Of a stretch of DNA of 40,930 nt, positions 32,954 through 40,930 are shown one piece after another. Each line of letters opens with the position of its first letter. Position 1 is the stretch's first letter. Location: the NCBI GenBank assembly GCA_021205245.1, contig JAJPXZ010000123.1, positions 1-40,930 on the forward strand. The letters run 5' to 3'. The DNA comes from Planctomycetaceae bacterium. GTDB lineage: Bacteria > Planctomycetota > SZUA-567. Both the position numbers and the translations under genes were made by a program. Below the pieces are notes generated by a model. That model was not told the origin of the DNA and searched no databases. It saw only the letters and a list, made by a program, of their open reading frames with translations.

Positions 32954-35900
32954 TTATTGCTGATTGGCTTGTTTAAAAACCCGCCACGCCTCGTCCAACC
33001 GTTTCGCGCTCCCCAGGCTCTTTTGCCCGGCCTCCTGGGCGAAAAGGCCGATACGCCACTCTTCCAACAACCAGCGGTACTCAATCAACAGCCGCGCCTC
33101 TCGGGGCGTGAGGCGGCTGTTGGCCGCGGTTTCGTACCGCTCGCGATAGGGGTAGAGTTCGGCCAGCCGCATCTTGTCCTTACCCAGGGCGTAGTTCATG
33201 CGCTCAAGGCGGCGCTCGGCCGCCGCGACGAATCGCGGCAACTGGCGCATTTGCTCGGCCGTGACGAACCGGAGCAGCCCCGGCGATAACAACGACTCCA
33301 ACTGGCGCAGAACATCGCGGTAGGAATCGGCATGCGCGGGCGTGGGCGGACGGCCCAGTCCGGGGATGATGGACGCGGCCTGCGAAAATGCCTCTTCCAC
33401 CGATGCCCGCAGTTCCATGGCGACTGGATAAAGCTGTTCCTTCCCTGCGGCAATGCGTTCGAGAAACAGCCGATGCGTCCGGGCCGGATGGGCGCTGTCG
33501 AACACTTCGTCCACCGCGCTCGCCAACACCTCGTCAGCCAGCACATCGCCGCCGCCGCCGAGGGTTTGCGAAAGGGCGGCCGCCCTGGCACTAAAGCGCA
33601 GGCGAATATCTTTCCGCAGCTTGGCGATGGATTGGCCGAGGGTGAGGTACACCATCCGCCGGTACCCGCCCGGCATTGCCTCGTCAGCCTGGTCCCGGGT
33701 ATGGAAAAGGCGGATGCCGACGGTCTTTCCTTCATCCACCAGAGCCGGGAAAGCGGCCGCGCCGGTTCCGGAGCGGATCTCCAGCCGCTCGGGGAGATCG
33801 CCGAAGGTCCAGGCGTCAAGGCCGGTCTTTTCGTGCAGGTTTTTGTCAAGGCTCTCAAACGCGCTCCTGGCTGCCAGCTTCAAACTTTCGGCAAGTTGAT
33901 CGAGATCCCGCCCCATCCCCACCGTGACGCCGTTTCGGTCGACAGCCCGGATGTTCATACGGAGAAACGCCGGCAGATCCTTTTCGTCCCAGGCATCATC
34001 CGGTATCCGCACTCCCACCACTTTGAAGGCCGCTTCGGCCAATGCGTCGGTCAACCGCTTGTCGGGCGGGCCAAGTCGGTCGACGAGCTGCGCCGCCGTC
34101 TCCGGTATCGGCGTGAGGTCGCGGCGAACTCCCTTCGGCAGGGTACGCAGCAATTCCGCCACCTTTGCCCCGATGAGTCCCGGCACCAGCCAGTCCAGCC
34201 GCCACGCAGGCAGGTTGGGAATGTCCGCAACCGGAACAGTCAGGGTCACGCCGTCCTCGGCATGGCCGGGGTGGAATCGGTAGGTCAGGGGATAGCGCCG
34301 TCCGCCCGCCTCAAGCGTGGGAGGGAAGCGGTCGGCGGTTATACCGTCCGGCGGATTGTCCATCAGGTACTGGCGGGTGAGGCGGAGAAAGCCCGGTTGG
34401 TTCTTTTCCTCTTCGTAGTAAAATTTCGCCAAGGCGCGGTCGTTATTCACGTCGGGCGGAATCCGCTCGTCATAAAAGCGGTAGATGGCTTCGGTACTGG
34501 CCATCAGCGGCTGGCGCGCCTTGTGGGCGATATCGGCGACGGAGCGGACCAGGGCGACGTTTTCCTGGTAGAACGCCAGCTTCGCCGTCAGTGCCTCTTC
34601 CACCAGGGCCTGGCGGATAAAGACCTCCCGGGCCGCCTTGGGGTTAATCGAACCGTAGTGCACCCGCCGCCCTTCGACAACAGGCAAACCATAGACCTCG
34701 ACCTTTTCTCTGGCGCGGACAAAGCCGGACCTGGCGTCGTAATAGGGTTCGGAGTAGGAACGCTTGGCCAGCGGTCCCGCCAATTCCTCCACCCACAACG
34801 GATCGATTTCCGCCACGCCCCGGCCGAAGAGGCGGCTCGTTTCCGCCAATTCCGCCGTTACCACCCATGCCGGGAGCGATCCTTTGCGGCGGATCTCGCT
34901 GGGGAGATCACCGGCCTCGCGCGAGGCGTCACGCCGATCCTTTGCCGCCCGCACCAAACCGGAACCGGGCCAGAGCAGGAAGCGGACGCCGCGCGCGCCC
35001 TGATAGTCGCCGTCGTCGGAACGTTTGCCGATACGGCCGAGAAGACCGGCCAGAAGCGCCTTATGGAGGCGCGCATAGCCGCCGTCCTTATCGGAGGCGA
35101 GAGCGGCGGGGTTTACTTTTTCCTGCTTGTCCGCCACGCTGGTCATGATGTCGCCGGCCTGGCGGTGGATGTCGCGCCATTCCTGCATGCGCAGGTAATT
35201 GAGGAAATTCTGGCGGCAGAACTTGCGCGCCTGGGACTTTGACGGCAGGGTGGCGAGGGCGTCGTCGTAAAATTTCCACAATTGCAGCCAACTGAGAAAA
35301 TCGGATTTGCCGTGGAGAAAACGCCGGTGCGCCGCCTCGGCTTCGCCTTTCTTGTTCGTCGGCCGTTCGCGCGGATCCTGCACCGACAACATGCTGACGA
35401 TAATGAGCGCCGGCTCAAGCGCGCCAGTGCGGCGGGCCTCAAGGAGAATACGGGCAAAGCGCGGCTCCACCGGCAGGTTGGCCATGCGCCTGCCCGAAGC
35501 GGTAATGACCCGCTTGTCGTCGAGCGCGCCCAACTCGGCCAGTTCGCGGTACCCTTCCTGAATTCGCGACGGTTGCGGCGGGTCGAGGAAGGGAAAATCC
35601 TCCACCGCGCCAAGGCCGAGATGGCGAAGACGGAGAATCACCGAAGCGAGGGAGGCGCGGCGGATTTCCGGATCGGTAAAGGCGGCGCGCTTCAGGTAAT
35701 CCGTCTCCGAATAGAGGCGAACGCAAATACCGGGCGCAACGCGTCCGGCGCGGCCTTTTCGCTGTTCAGCCGATGCCTGGCTGATTTTCTCAATTTGTAG
35801 CCGCTCGACCGAAGCCTTGTCTGAAACGCGCTTCATCCGTGCCAAGCCGCTGTCGATGACGGCGCGCACGGCTGGAATGGTGAGAGAGGTTTCGGCGACG

Positions 35901-36976
35901 TTGGTGGAGAGGATAATCTTCCGCCTGTCGGTTGTCTGAAAGACGCGTCCCTGTTCCTCCGGCGTCAACCTGGAATACAGGGGCAGAATAAGGCACTCCT
36001 TCGGACCCGAGCGGGCCAGCGTGTCGGCTGCCTCGCGGATATCGGCTTCACCTGGCAGAAAAACGAGGATGTCGCCGCTTGGTATTTCGCGGACGAGTTC
36101 CTCGACCGCGTGGAGGATCATCACGTCGAGATCGGGATCGTCGTCCTCGTCGTCGGTGGGCGGGGCATAGCGGACCTCGACCGGGTAGGTGCGGCCCTCA
36201 AGGGCAATAACCGGCGCGCCGTCGAAATACTCGCTGAAACGTTCGACATCGAGGGTGGCGGAACTGACGATAAGGCGGAAGTTCGGCCGCGACGGCAGAA
36301 TGCGGCGGATACAGCCGAGCAGGAGATCGGTGTCGAGGTTGCGTTCGTGCGCTTCATCCAGGATGACGGTATCGTAGGCGAGGAGTTCCCGGTCGCGGCG
36401 GAGTTCGTTCAGGAGGACGCCGTCAGTCATGAATTTGACCAGCGTTGTCGGTCTGGTGCGGGCCATAAAGCGGATCTGAAACCCGACGACGTCGCCCAAG
36501 GGCGAACCCAGCTCTTTGGCGACACGGGTGGCGACCGACATGGCGGCGATGCGCCGGGGCTGGGTGATGCCGATATGGCCGACATCGCCACGGCCGAGGT
36601 CGAGGCAGATTTTCGGCAGTTGCGTGGTTTTGCCAGAGCCGGTGGAGCCGGCGATAATAACCACCTGATTGTCCCGGATGGCGGCGGCGATTTCGTCGCG
36701 GCGGGCGCTGATGGTGAGGTCTGGAGAATATTCGATAGCGAGGGGGCGGCGGTCGGCCCGGGCGGCGCGGAGTTTTCGTGAGTTGTCGAACAGCTCCCAC
36801 AGGCGCAGGCCCTCTGAGGCTTCCTTATCGCCCGGACGTTTGACCGCGCGCAGCCGCACCGCCTCGCGGCCGAGGCCGGGGCGGTCCCTGAGCATGGCGC
36901 TCTCGATATGCGCCAGCACCTCACCCGGAATGTCGGTCGGAACGGCGGTGTGATTCGTTACGTCGGGCGTGTCCAC
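32954..36976 (-). CDS. hrpA: ATP-dependent RNA helicase HrpA
   Basis: A 1340-residue DEAH-box RNA helicase, full length for HrpA. Walker A is GSTGSGKTT (110-118, Lys116), Walker B is LDEAHER (DEAH at 207-210) and motif III is SSATL (SAT at 239-241). The second RecA domain has TNVAETSLTIPAVRAVIDSG and QRKGRAGRVAPGICVRLYSE. The ratchet/OB-fold region follows, then the long HrpA-type C-terminal (DUF3418-like) region from about residue 720. GTG start at 36976, preceded by AGGA. In E. coli HrpA rescues stalled ribosomes/cleaves mRNA and processes transcripts. It is a monocistronic-looking gene. Confidence 0.97.
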   Translation of the reverse strand: MDTPDVTNHTAVPTDIPGEVLAHIESAMLRDRPGLGREAVRLRAVKRPGDKEASEGLRLWELFDNSRKLRAARADRRPLAIEYSPDLTISARRDEIAAAIRDNQVVIIAGSTGSGKTTQLPKICLDLGRGDVGHIGITQPRRIAAMSVATRVAKELGSPLGDVVGFQIRFMARTRPTTLVKFMTDGVLLNELRRDRELLAYDTVILDEAHERNLDTDLLLGCIRRILPSRPNFRLIVSSATLDVERFSEYFDGAPVIALEGRTYPVEVRYAPPTDDEDDDPDLDVMILHAVEELVREIPSGDILVFLPGEADIREAADTLARSGPKECLILPLYSRLTPEEQGRVFQTTDRRKIILSTNVAETSLTIPAVRAVIDSGLARMKRVSDKASVERLQIEKISQASAEQRKGRAGRVAPGICVRLYSETDYLKRAAFTDPEIRRASLASVILRLRHLGLGAVEDFPFLDPPQPSRIQEGYRELAELGALDDKRVITASGRRMANLPVEPRFARILLEARRTGALEPALIIVSMLSVQDPRERPTNKKGEAEAAHRRFLHGKSDFLSWLQLWKFYDDALATLPSKSQARKFCRQNFLNYLRMQEWRDIHRQAGDIMTSVADKQEKVNPAALASDKDGGYARLHKALLAGLLGRIGKRSDDGDYQGARGVRFLLWPGSGLVRAAKDRRDASREAGDLPSEIRRKGSLPAWVVTAELAETSRLFGRGVAEIDPLWVEELAGPLAKRSYSEPYYDARSGFVRAREKVEVYGLPVVEGRRVHYGSINPKAAREVFIRQALVEEALTAKLAFYQENVALVRSVADIAHKARQPLMASTEAIYRFYDERIPPDVNNDRALAKFYYEEEKNQPGFLRLTRQYLMDNPPDGITADRFPPTLEAGGRRYPLTYRFHPGHAEDGVTLTVPVADIPNLPAWRLDWLVPGLIGAKVAELLRTLPKGVRRDLTPIPETAAQLVDRLGPPDKRLTDALAEAAFKVVGVRIPDDAWDEKDLPAFLRMNIRAVDRNGVTVGMGRDLDQLAESLKLAARSAFESLDKNLHEKTGLDAWTFGDLPERLEIRSGTGAAAFPALVDEGKTVGIRLFHTRDQADEAMPGGYRRMVYLTLGQSIAKLRKDIRLRFSARAAALSQTLGGGGDVLADEVLASAVDEVFDSAHPARTHRLFLERIAAGKEQLYPVAMELRASVEEAFSQAASIIPGLGRPPTPAHADSYRDVLRQLESLLSPGLLRFVTAEQMRQLPRFVAAAERRLERMNYALGKDKMRLAELYPYRERYETAANSRLTPREARLLIEYRWLLEEWRIGLFAQEAGQKSLGSAKRLDEAWRVFKQANQQ

Positions 36977-37036
36977 GTTTTTTCCTGCAAAGCCTCCTCA
37001 AATCAAACTGACATCGTATGAATTCACACCCTTCCC

Positions 37037-37080
37037 GTAAACAACAAAAGCCGGACCGATCCTGCGGGATCGGTCCGGCT
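37037..37080 (-). terminator. Terminator of the zinc-ribbon gene
   Basis: AGCCGGACCGATCC and GGATCGGTCCGGCT form a perfect 14-bp stem with a four-base loop. On the minus strand it is followed by TTTTGTTGTTT. It separates the zinc-ribbon gene from hrpA. Confidence 0.9.
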
Positions 37081-37129
37081 ATGCACTGTATTACGGGGAG
37101 GAGGAATGCCAAGACCCGGGCGCGTATTC

Positions 37130-37546
37130 CTACGCGAGGGTCAGTTCAGCCACGACCCAATCGTGCAGCGTGGTGGGCGGGACGTGGACGTAGTATTTCT
37201 GGCGCATACGCTGGGTCGCCTTTTCCAGGGTCAGGGCCTGTTTGATGACCAGGTCGACCGCGGTACGGCGGACACGGTTGGTAAAACGTCCCGACGGCAG
37301 GGCGAGGTGGTCCATCGGGAGGGAGAAGTGCTTGCGGCACTTCTCGCAATAGTGCTTGGAATAGGTCACCTCCAGCATGGTCGGGCCGGAAATGCCGACT
37401 TCGCGGAGGCGGCGGCGGCCGATGGAGTGGCGCTTGGACAGCTCGTTGCAGCGGGGGCAATGCGCGACCTTGCGCGACATATTGATTTTACGAAACTTCG
37501 TCCCGCGCGGCACAGCCACTTTTGAGGACATGGTTTTTTCGGACAC
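37130..37546 (-). CDS. Zinc-ribbon/HTH protein resembling the N-terminus of ISL3-family transposases
   Basis: A 138-residue basic protein. An HCPRCNELSKRH motif and a later YCEKCRKHF form two CxxC pairs of a zinc ribbon (about 29-75). The remainder (about 85-135) reads RRTAVDLVIKQALTLEKATQRM...VPPTTLHDWV, like the helix-turn-helix of transposase N-termini. It lacks any DDE catalytic domain, inverted repeats or target duplications here. It may be a domesticated DNA-binding remnant or an independent small regulator. The GTG at 37546 has GGAGAG eight bases upstream; its own terminator supports expression. Confidence 0.65.
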   Translation of the reverse strand: MSEKTMSSKVAVPRGTKFRKINMSRKVAHCPRCNELSKRHSIGRRRLREVGISGPTMLEVTYSKHYCEKCRKHFSLPMDHLALPSGRFTNRVRRTAVDLVIKQALTLEKATQRMRQKYYVHVPPTTLHDWVVAELTLA

Positions 37547-37860
37547 GGCCTTCTCTCCTTGGATGTAAATGTCGGGTCAGCGCCGGCGCGGGTGGCTCCG
37601 CCGGCGTCCCACTCTTTCCCGGAATGCGGTTCATAGAACGACTCTTTTACAGATGTTCTTATCGGCAGGAAGGCGGCGCATGATTGAGCAAAAAAGCGTA
37701 AATTTCCTAGAAATGCGTGTGGTTACGAAAATCGTCGTTTCGCGCCCGCCGCCAACGGGGCGCGGACAGCCATGTATAATGGACGATTGCACATGGAATA
37801 AACCGCCCGTGCCGTCCCGGCGCTGCGGTAAAAGTGGGTGATTTGGGTGCAGTGCGATTT
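37547..37860. other. 0.3-kb intergenic region
   Basis: Contains a GC-rich inverted repeat (CGCCGGCG twice around 37581-37606) and a plus-strand TATAAT at 37775-37780 without a good -35 or downstream gene. GAAATGCGTG also occurs in the hcp leader. No credible coding frame. Confidence 0.5.
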
Positions 37861-38922
37861 TTACAGAATGTCGTCGATTGCCACCCGCGCCACCTCGGGC
37901 GAGGGCAGGGCGAGGTGGTAACGCGTCGTCCTGCCGCGAATGGTTCGCCGGAGCGCCCCGGCTGCGGTCAGGTTGGCCATGTCGGCGGCAACGGATTTGA
38001 CATCGCGTCCGGTGGCGGCGGCATAGTGGGCCGGGCAGACACCGGGAAGGAACGCCGCGTCGCCCAGGCTGAAGATGTCCAGGAGAACCCGCTCCTGACG
38101 CCCGGAAATCTCCTCACGTAATGACTCCAACAACCGTTCCCGGTTGATGGCCAATTCCAACCGAGCCCGGGACAGCCTGCCTGCTTCGATAACCGCGGCG
38201 GCGAACCACAACAGCCACTGGGTGGCGTCGCGGTCACGACAAGCGGTATCCACCTGGCGGTGGTACTCGATACGGCGGCGGAGCAGGACGGTGCATAGTG
38301 GGGTAAAGGAATTGCCTGGAACGCTGCGAGCAAGGATCATTTCGGCGATGATTCGCCCGACAATGCCTGAACCGAGCGGCAGCGGGTGAATACTTTCAAG
38401 CCACAGGTGCGCGAGACCGGCCCTGGCCAGTGCGGTATCGCCGCGCGGCGGGACGGTATTCAGCCAGGTGATGAAATCGCGAAGTTCGCGGCGTCGGTCT
38501 GGAGTCAGGCTGGGCGGCGTCGGTCGGTCGAGGCTGAAGTGCCGCCAGAAAAACTCGCGCCAGCCGTCCAGCCAGTTTTCGCTGATGGAGCGGGAATGAT
38601 GCCGCGAAACGTCGAGTATGAGTGATGCGCATCCGTCGGCGATTGGCTGGCATTCGACACCCGCCAGGGTGAGTCCAAGCTGGCTGCGAATGCCGGCGGC
38701 CACAAGGGACGCGTCGACGATTTCGTTTTCAATTTCCATGCTGGCAACAATGTCGGCCGCGAGGCTATCGACCGCCAGATCCGCTTGTTGCGAAGCCCCC
38801 AGAAGCTTGGCCATGCCCACATTGGCCGCTGCTTCGGCCATGAACGTCCACTCAGCCTTAAGGAGGGAATCGGATTCCCAGATAAAGGCCGGTACGTCGG
38901 CGTGGAGTTTATTCCAGGGCAT
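37861..38922 (-). CDS. Fic-family protein with degenerate catalytic motif
   Basis: A 353-residue protein with an N-terminal DUF4172-like region (starting W-x-W-like residues, about 1-90) and a Fic domain. The inhibitory-helix motif SMEIEN (61-66) fits the S/T-x-x-x-E-G/N pattern. The catalytic loop should read HPFx(D/E)GNGRxxR but here is IHPLPLGSGIVGR. The His (179) is kept, while the acidic metal ligand, the Asn and the first Arg are Leu183, Ser185 and Ile187. AMP transfer is therefore unlikely as in canonical Fic; it may be inactive, regulatory or use other chemistry. A C-terminal winged-HTH-like end (about 290-345) follows. It starts 12 bases after hisC on the same strand. Confidence 0.85.
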   Translation of the reverse strand: MPWNKLHADVPAFIWESDSLLKAEWTFMAEAAANVGMAKLLGASQQADLAVDSLAADIVASMEIENEIVDASLVAAGIRSQLGLTLAGVECQPIADGCASLILDVSRHHSRSISENWLDGWREFFWRHFSLDRPTPPSLTPDRRRELRDFITWLNTVPPRGDTALARAGLAHLWLESIHPLPLGSGIVGRIIAEMILARSVPGNSFTPLCTVLLRRRIEYHRQVDTACRDRDATQWLLWFAAAVIEAGRLSRARLELAINRERLLESLREEISGRQERVLLDIFSLGDAAFLPGVCPAHYAAATGRDVKSVAADMANLTAAGALRRTIRGRTTRYHLALPSPEVARVAIDDIL

Positions 38923-38934
38923 GGCGCAATCCAG

Positions 38935-39990
38935 TCATTCCAGCAAGGCTTCAATTTCCTTTTTGAAAACGTCCATGTCGGTATCGGTACCGATGCTGAC
39001 GCGCAAGCAGTCGTCAATGCCACGGGTATTGAAGTAGCGCACCAGGACGTTCCGCTTGTGCAATCCTTCATATATCTCGCGGGCCTTTGCCGCCGATGAG
39101 AAGCGCACCAGGACGAAGTTCGCGCCGCTGTCGTATACGGTCAGGCCGAGTTCCCGAAGCGCCTTGATGGTGGCGTCGCGGGTCGCGGCGACTTGACCGG
39201 CGATATAGCGGAGCCAGTCCTGGTCGAGAAGGGCGGCTTCCGCGCCCGCTTGGGCGAGGCGGTCGACGTTATAAAAATCGCGGACCTTTTCCATTTCGGC
39301 CAGGAGTTCCGGCCGGGCAAAGCCGAGTCCAACCCGGAGGCCGGCGAGGCTGTAACTTTTGGAAAAGGTGCGGACGACGACAAGATTGTCGTACTCACTC
39401 AGGAGCGGCAACGCCGTCACTGCGCAGAAATCGGCATACGCTTCATCCACCACCACCAGCCCGTTCGGCACAGCCTGAAGGAGCCGCCGAATCTCCGACT
39501 CGGGGAATACCGTGCCGGTCGGCGCGTTCGGGTTGGGGAGAAACACCAATTTTGCATCGTCCAGATCCAGGCTGTCGGGGAGGCGGAATTCTCCCTCGAA
39601 GTCGACCAACCGATAGCGGACGTCATGCATGGCCGCGAGGGTGGCGTAGTAGCTGTATGTCGGGTGGAAGGCGACGGCGACGTCCCCCGGGTTGCAACAA
39701 CAGTGGAAGAGGATACGGAGGATATCGTCGGAGCCATTGCCGGCGATGATGTGGTCGGCAGGCACGCCGTAGACCGATGCCGCGGCTTCGCGCAGCTTAC
39801 GGCTGGTGGATTCCGGGTAAATCGCCAGGCCCGTAGCCGCCGACTCGATGGCTTTGATCGCTCTCGGGCTGGGTGGGTAGCGGTTTTCGTTCTGATTCAA
39901 TTTGACGACGGCGGCGTCTTCGGCCGCGTCGCCGGGGATATACGCCTGCATGTCGCGTATGCAGCGACGAACCACATTCTTGCCAACCAT
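38935..39990 (-). CDS. hisC: Histidinol-phosphate aminotransferase
   Basis: PLP enzyme of histidine synthesis, 351 residues. Motifs are LNQNENRYPPSP, AGNGSDDILR, PNPNAPTGT, VVDEAYADF and the PLP-lysine FSKSYSLAGLRVG (Lys211). It matches HisC/Cobc-type aminotransferases; the HisC assignment is the most likely. AAGGA precedes the ATG. No other his genes are adjacent. It is followed by the Fic-like gene after 12 bases. Confidence 0.93.
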   Translation of the reverse strand: MVGKNVVRRCIRDMQAYIPGDAAEDAAVVKLNQNENRYPPSPRAIKAIESAATGLAIYPESTSRKLREAAASVYGVPADHIIAGNGSDDILRILFHCCCNPGDVAVAFHPTYSYYATLAAMHDVRYRLVDFEGEFRLPDSLDLDDAKLVFLPNPNAPTGTVFPESEIRRLLQAVPNGLVVVDEAYADFCAVTALPLLSEYDNLVVVRTFSKSYSLAGLRVGLGFARPELLAEMEKVRDFYNVDRLAQAGAEAALLDQDWLRYIAGQVAATRDATIKALRELGLTVYDSGANFVLVRFSSAAKAREIYEGLHKRNVLVRYFNTRGIDDCLRVSIGTDTDMDVFKKEIEALLE

Positions 39991-40002
39991 GGGATGCTAT
40001 CC

Positions 40003-40031
40003 TTACAATTTCGGTGAAGATTCCGTATACT
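40003..40031 (+). promoter_or_regulatory. Candidate promoter of dtd
   Basis: TTACAA, 17 bases, TATACT, about 35 bases before the dtd start codon. The -35 box is imperfect. Confidence 0.4.
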
Positions 40032-40066
40032 ACCGCCCTTAACGTTCCAAGCGGAAAGGATACACG

Positions 40067-40519
40067 ATGCGAGCTGTTGTGCAACGGGTAAACGAGGCGA
40101 GCGTTACAGTCGAGGGTAGGGTTGTGGGCCGGGTCGGCGTCGGGTTTCTGGTGCTGCTGGGAGTTACCGTTGGCGACACCGAGGCTCATGCGCGCCTTCT
40201 CGCCGCCAAGGTGGCGAAGTTGCGGGTGTTTAAGGACGATGCCGGCAAGATGAACCGTTCCCTGCAGGACATCAAAGGGTCGGCGCTGGTGGTTAGCCAG
40301 TTCACCCTCTACGCCGACACGGCCAAGGGCAACCGCCCGTCCTTTATCGCGGCCGCCCCGCCGGAAATGGCGGACGAACTGTACCGCTTGTTCTGCCGTG
40401 AAATGGAGGCGCAGGGAATTCCGGTCGAAAAAGGCGTGTTCGGCGCCGACATGAAGGTCGCGCTTGTCAACGATGGCCCAGTCACCATCTGCCTTGATAC
40501 AGACGCCTGGAAGGTATGA
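40067..40519 (+). CDS. dtd: D-aminoacyl-tRNA deacylase
   Basis: Hydrolyses D-aminoacyl-tRNAs for translation quality control; 150 residues, full length. Signature motifs SQFTLYAD (catalytic region), GNRPSF and NDGPVTI (cross-subunit Gly-Pro) are present. The ATG has AAAGGA at six bases. It is divergent from hisC. Confidence 0.96.
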   Translation: MRAVVQRVNEASVTVEGRVVGRVGVGFLVLLGVTVGDTEAHARLLAAKVAKLRVFKDDAGKMNRSLQDIKGSALVVSQFTLYADTAKGNRPSFIAAAPPEMADELYRLFCREMEAQGIPVEKGVFGADMKVALVNDGPVTICLDTDAWKV

Positions 40520-40579
40520 AAGGATTGCACAGCGCCCATGCGAAATAAGGGTATGAGGCACTTAGCCAAGGAGAACCCC

Positions 40580-40771
40580 ATGCCCATGCCAAAACCGAAG
40601 AAGACCGAGGATAAACAGGAATTCGTCTCCCGCTGTATCGCCAAGTTGACCCGCGAGGAAGAGGACAAGTGGCCGTCCAGCAAGCAGCGGGCGGCTATTT
40701 GCTATTCAGAATGGGGCGAGACCCCGAAGGAAAAGGCGGCAGCGGAGAAAAAGTCATCGAAAAAGAAGTAA
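40580..40771 (+). CDS. Small Lys-rich hypothetical protein
   Basis: A 63-residue protein with MPMPKPKKTEDKQEFVSRC at the start, then KQRAAICYSEW and a poly-Lys tail. The C-x(n)-P-x-x-K/Q-R-x-A-I-C-Y-x-x-W pattern occurs in small phage-associated proteins of unknown function. The ATG at 40580 has AAGGAG six bases upstream. It is 60 bases after dtd. Confidence 0.65.
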   Translation: MPMPKPKKTEDKQEFVSRCIAKLTREEEDKWPSSKQRAAICYSEWGETPKEKAAAEKKSSKKK

Positions 40772-40819
40772 CGCCGTGCTTTCCCCCACCGTCACCCCGG
40801 CGTCATAACGGACACCAGC

Positions 40820-40930
40820 GGAAAAAGCGGGCGGTTGGGGCGGGGGGCCCCGCCCCCGGGGGGGGGGCGGGGGTTTAGCGGGGGGGGGGGGGGGCCGGGC
40901 CCGCCCCCCCGGGGGCCCCGCGGGCCCCCC
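40820..40930. other. Low-complexity G/C homopolymer end, probable artefact
   Basis: Runs of up to 16 G and long C runs, unlike any other part of the window and lying at the very end. Most likely sequencing or assembly noise at a contig end. Confidence 0.8.

Noticed and set aside
33332-35242. Long plus-strand open frame of 636 codons inside hrpA
   Set aside because: Antisense shadow of the conserved helicase; no family motifs and no ribosome binding site.
37775-37780. Plus-strand TATAAT as a promoter
   Set aside because: No acceptable -35 and no gene on that strand; it would run antisense into the Fic gene.
1-40930. CRISPR arrays, complete insertion sequences, prophage, toxin-antitoxin or restriction systems
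   Set aside because: No regularly spaced repeats, transposase catalytic domains, integrases, phage structural genes, or paired toxin/antitoxin or methylase/nuclease genes were seen.
40820-40930. G/C homopolymers as a structured or quadruplex element
   Set aside because: Lies at the very end of the window, with run lengths typical of contig-end noise.

Overview
The window is about 41 kb of dense, GC-rich bacterial chromosome (I did not compute exact GC) carrying roughly 36 protein genes, one tRNA, and several clear intrinsic terminators and promoters. There are no rRNA genes, CRISPR arrays, complete insertion sequences or phage structural modules. The gene set suggests a heterotrophic, anaerobic or microaerobic, probably Gram-negative bacterium: two TRAP solute importers, a hybrid-cluster protein (hydroxylamine reductase), a KDPG aldolase/KDG kinase pair, an LL-diaminopimelate-type aminotransferase, HrpA with its long C-terminal region, and PPK2. 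Deltaproteobacteria-like lineages fit this, but nothing here fixes the phylum. Both ends look like contig ends: the first gene is cut, with an in-frame stop in its first 62 bases, and the last ~110 bases are implausible G/C homopolymers.

Layout. 1-1685: 5'-truncated hybrid histidine kinase with two receiver domains. 1686-2587: about 0.9 kb without a convincing gene, ending in an AT-rich promoter region for an XRE-type regulator (2588-3034). 3116-8846: minus-strand block running from a free-standing Hpt phosphotransfer protein, through an aminotransferase broken by one amber codon, to folK, a HAD phosphatase, panC and a flavin reductase, followed by phosphomannomutase/phosphoglucomutase. 9031-13513: a TRAP operon (dctP-dctQ-dctM) with a PPC/DUF296 protein and a LacI-type regulator; its promoter carries two identical 14-bp LacI-like operators. 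13594-13830: a small acidic orphan. 13914-16860: a second, divergently organised TRAP operon. 16988-17861: tRNA-Thr(UGU), a TM2 protein and a HIT protein.

18007-20765: a plus-strand operon of a DUF1538 membrane protein, a P-II-like protein, a lipoate-ligase-like protein and a PPK2 kinase, ending against convergent ribD. 21954-25971: an eda-kdgK operon, a 0.88-kb AT-rich gap full of promoter-, terminator- and operator-like elements, and a ROK-family repressor. 26062-30087: glycosyltransferase, macro-domain protein, hcp and a GlsB/YeaQ-like membrane protein. 30168-32497: thymidylate kinase and a COG2509-type FAD protein. 32639-40771: a small orphan, hrpA, a zinc-ribbon protein resembling the N-terminal part of ISL3-family transposases, a Fic-fold protein with an eroded catalytic motif behind hisC, dtd, and a small Lys-rich protein.

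How the parts work together. The TRAP importers, the KDPG aldolase/KDG kinase pair and the LacI and ROK regulators fit uptake and breakdown of sugar acids, but no substrate can be read from the sequence. The most interesting material is regulatory or unexplained: the twin operators with the promoter between the Hpt and TRAP units, the structured leader before the ROK gene, repeated ACGCAWT boxes between hcp and the YeaQ-like gene, the DUF1538/P-II/lipoate-ligase/PPK2 operon, and the degenerate Fic protein.
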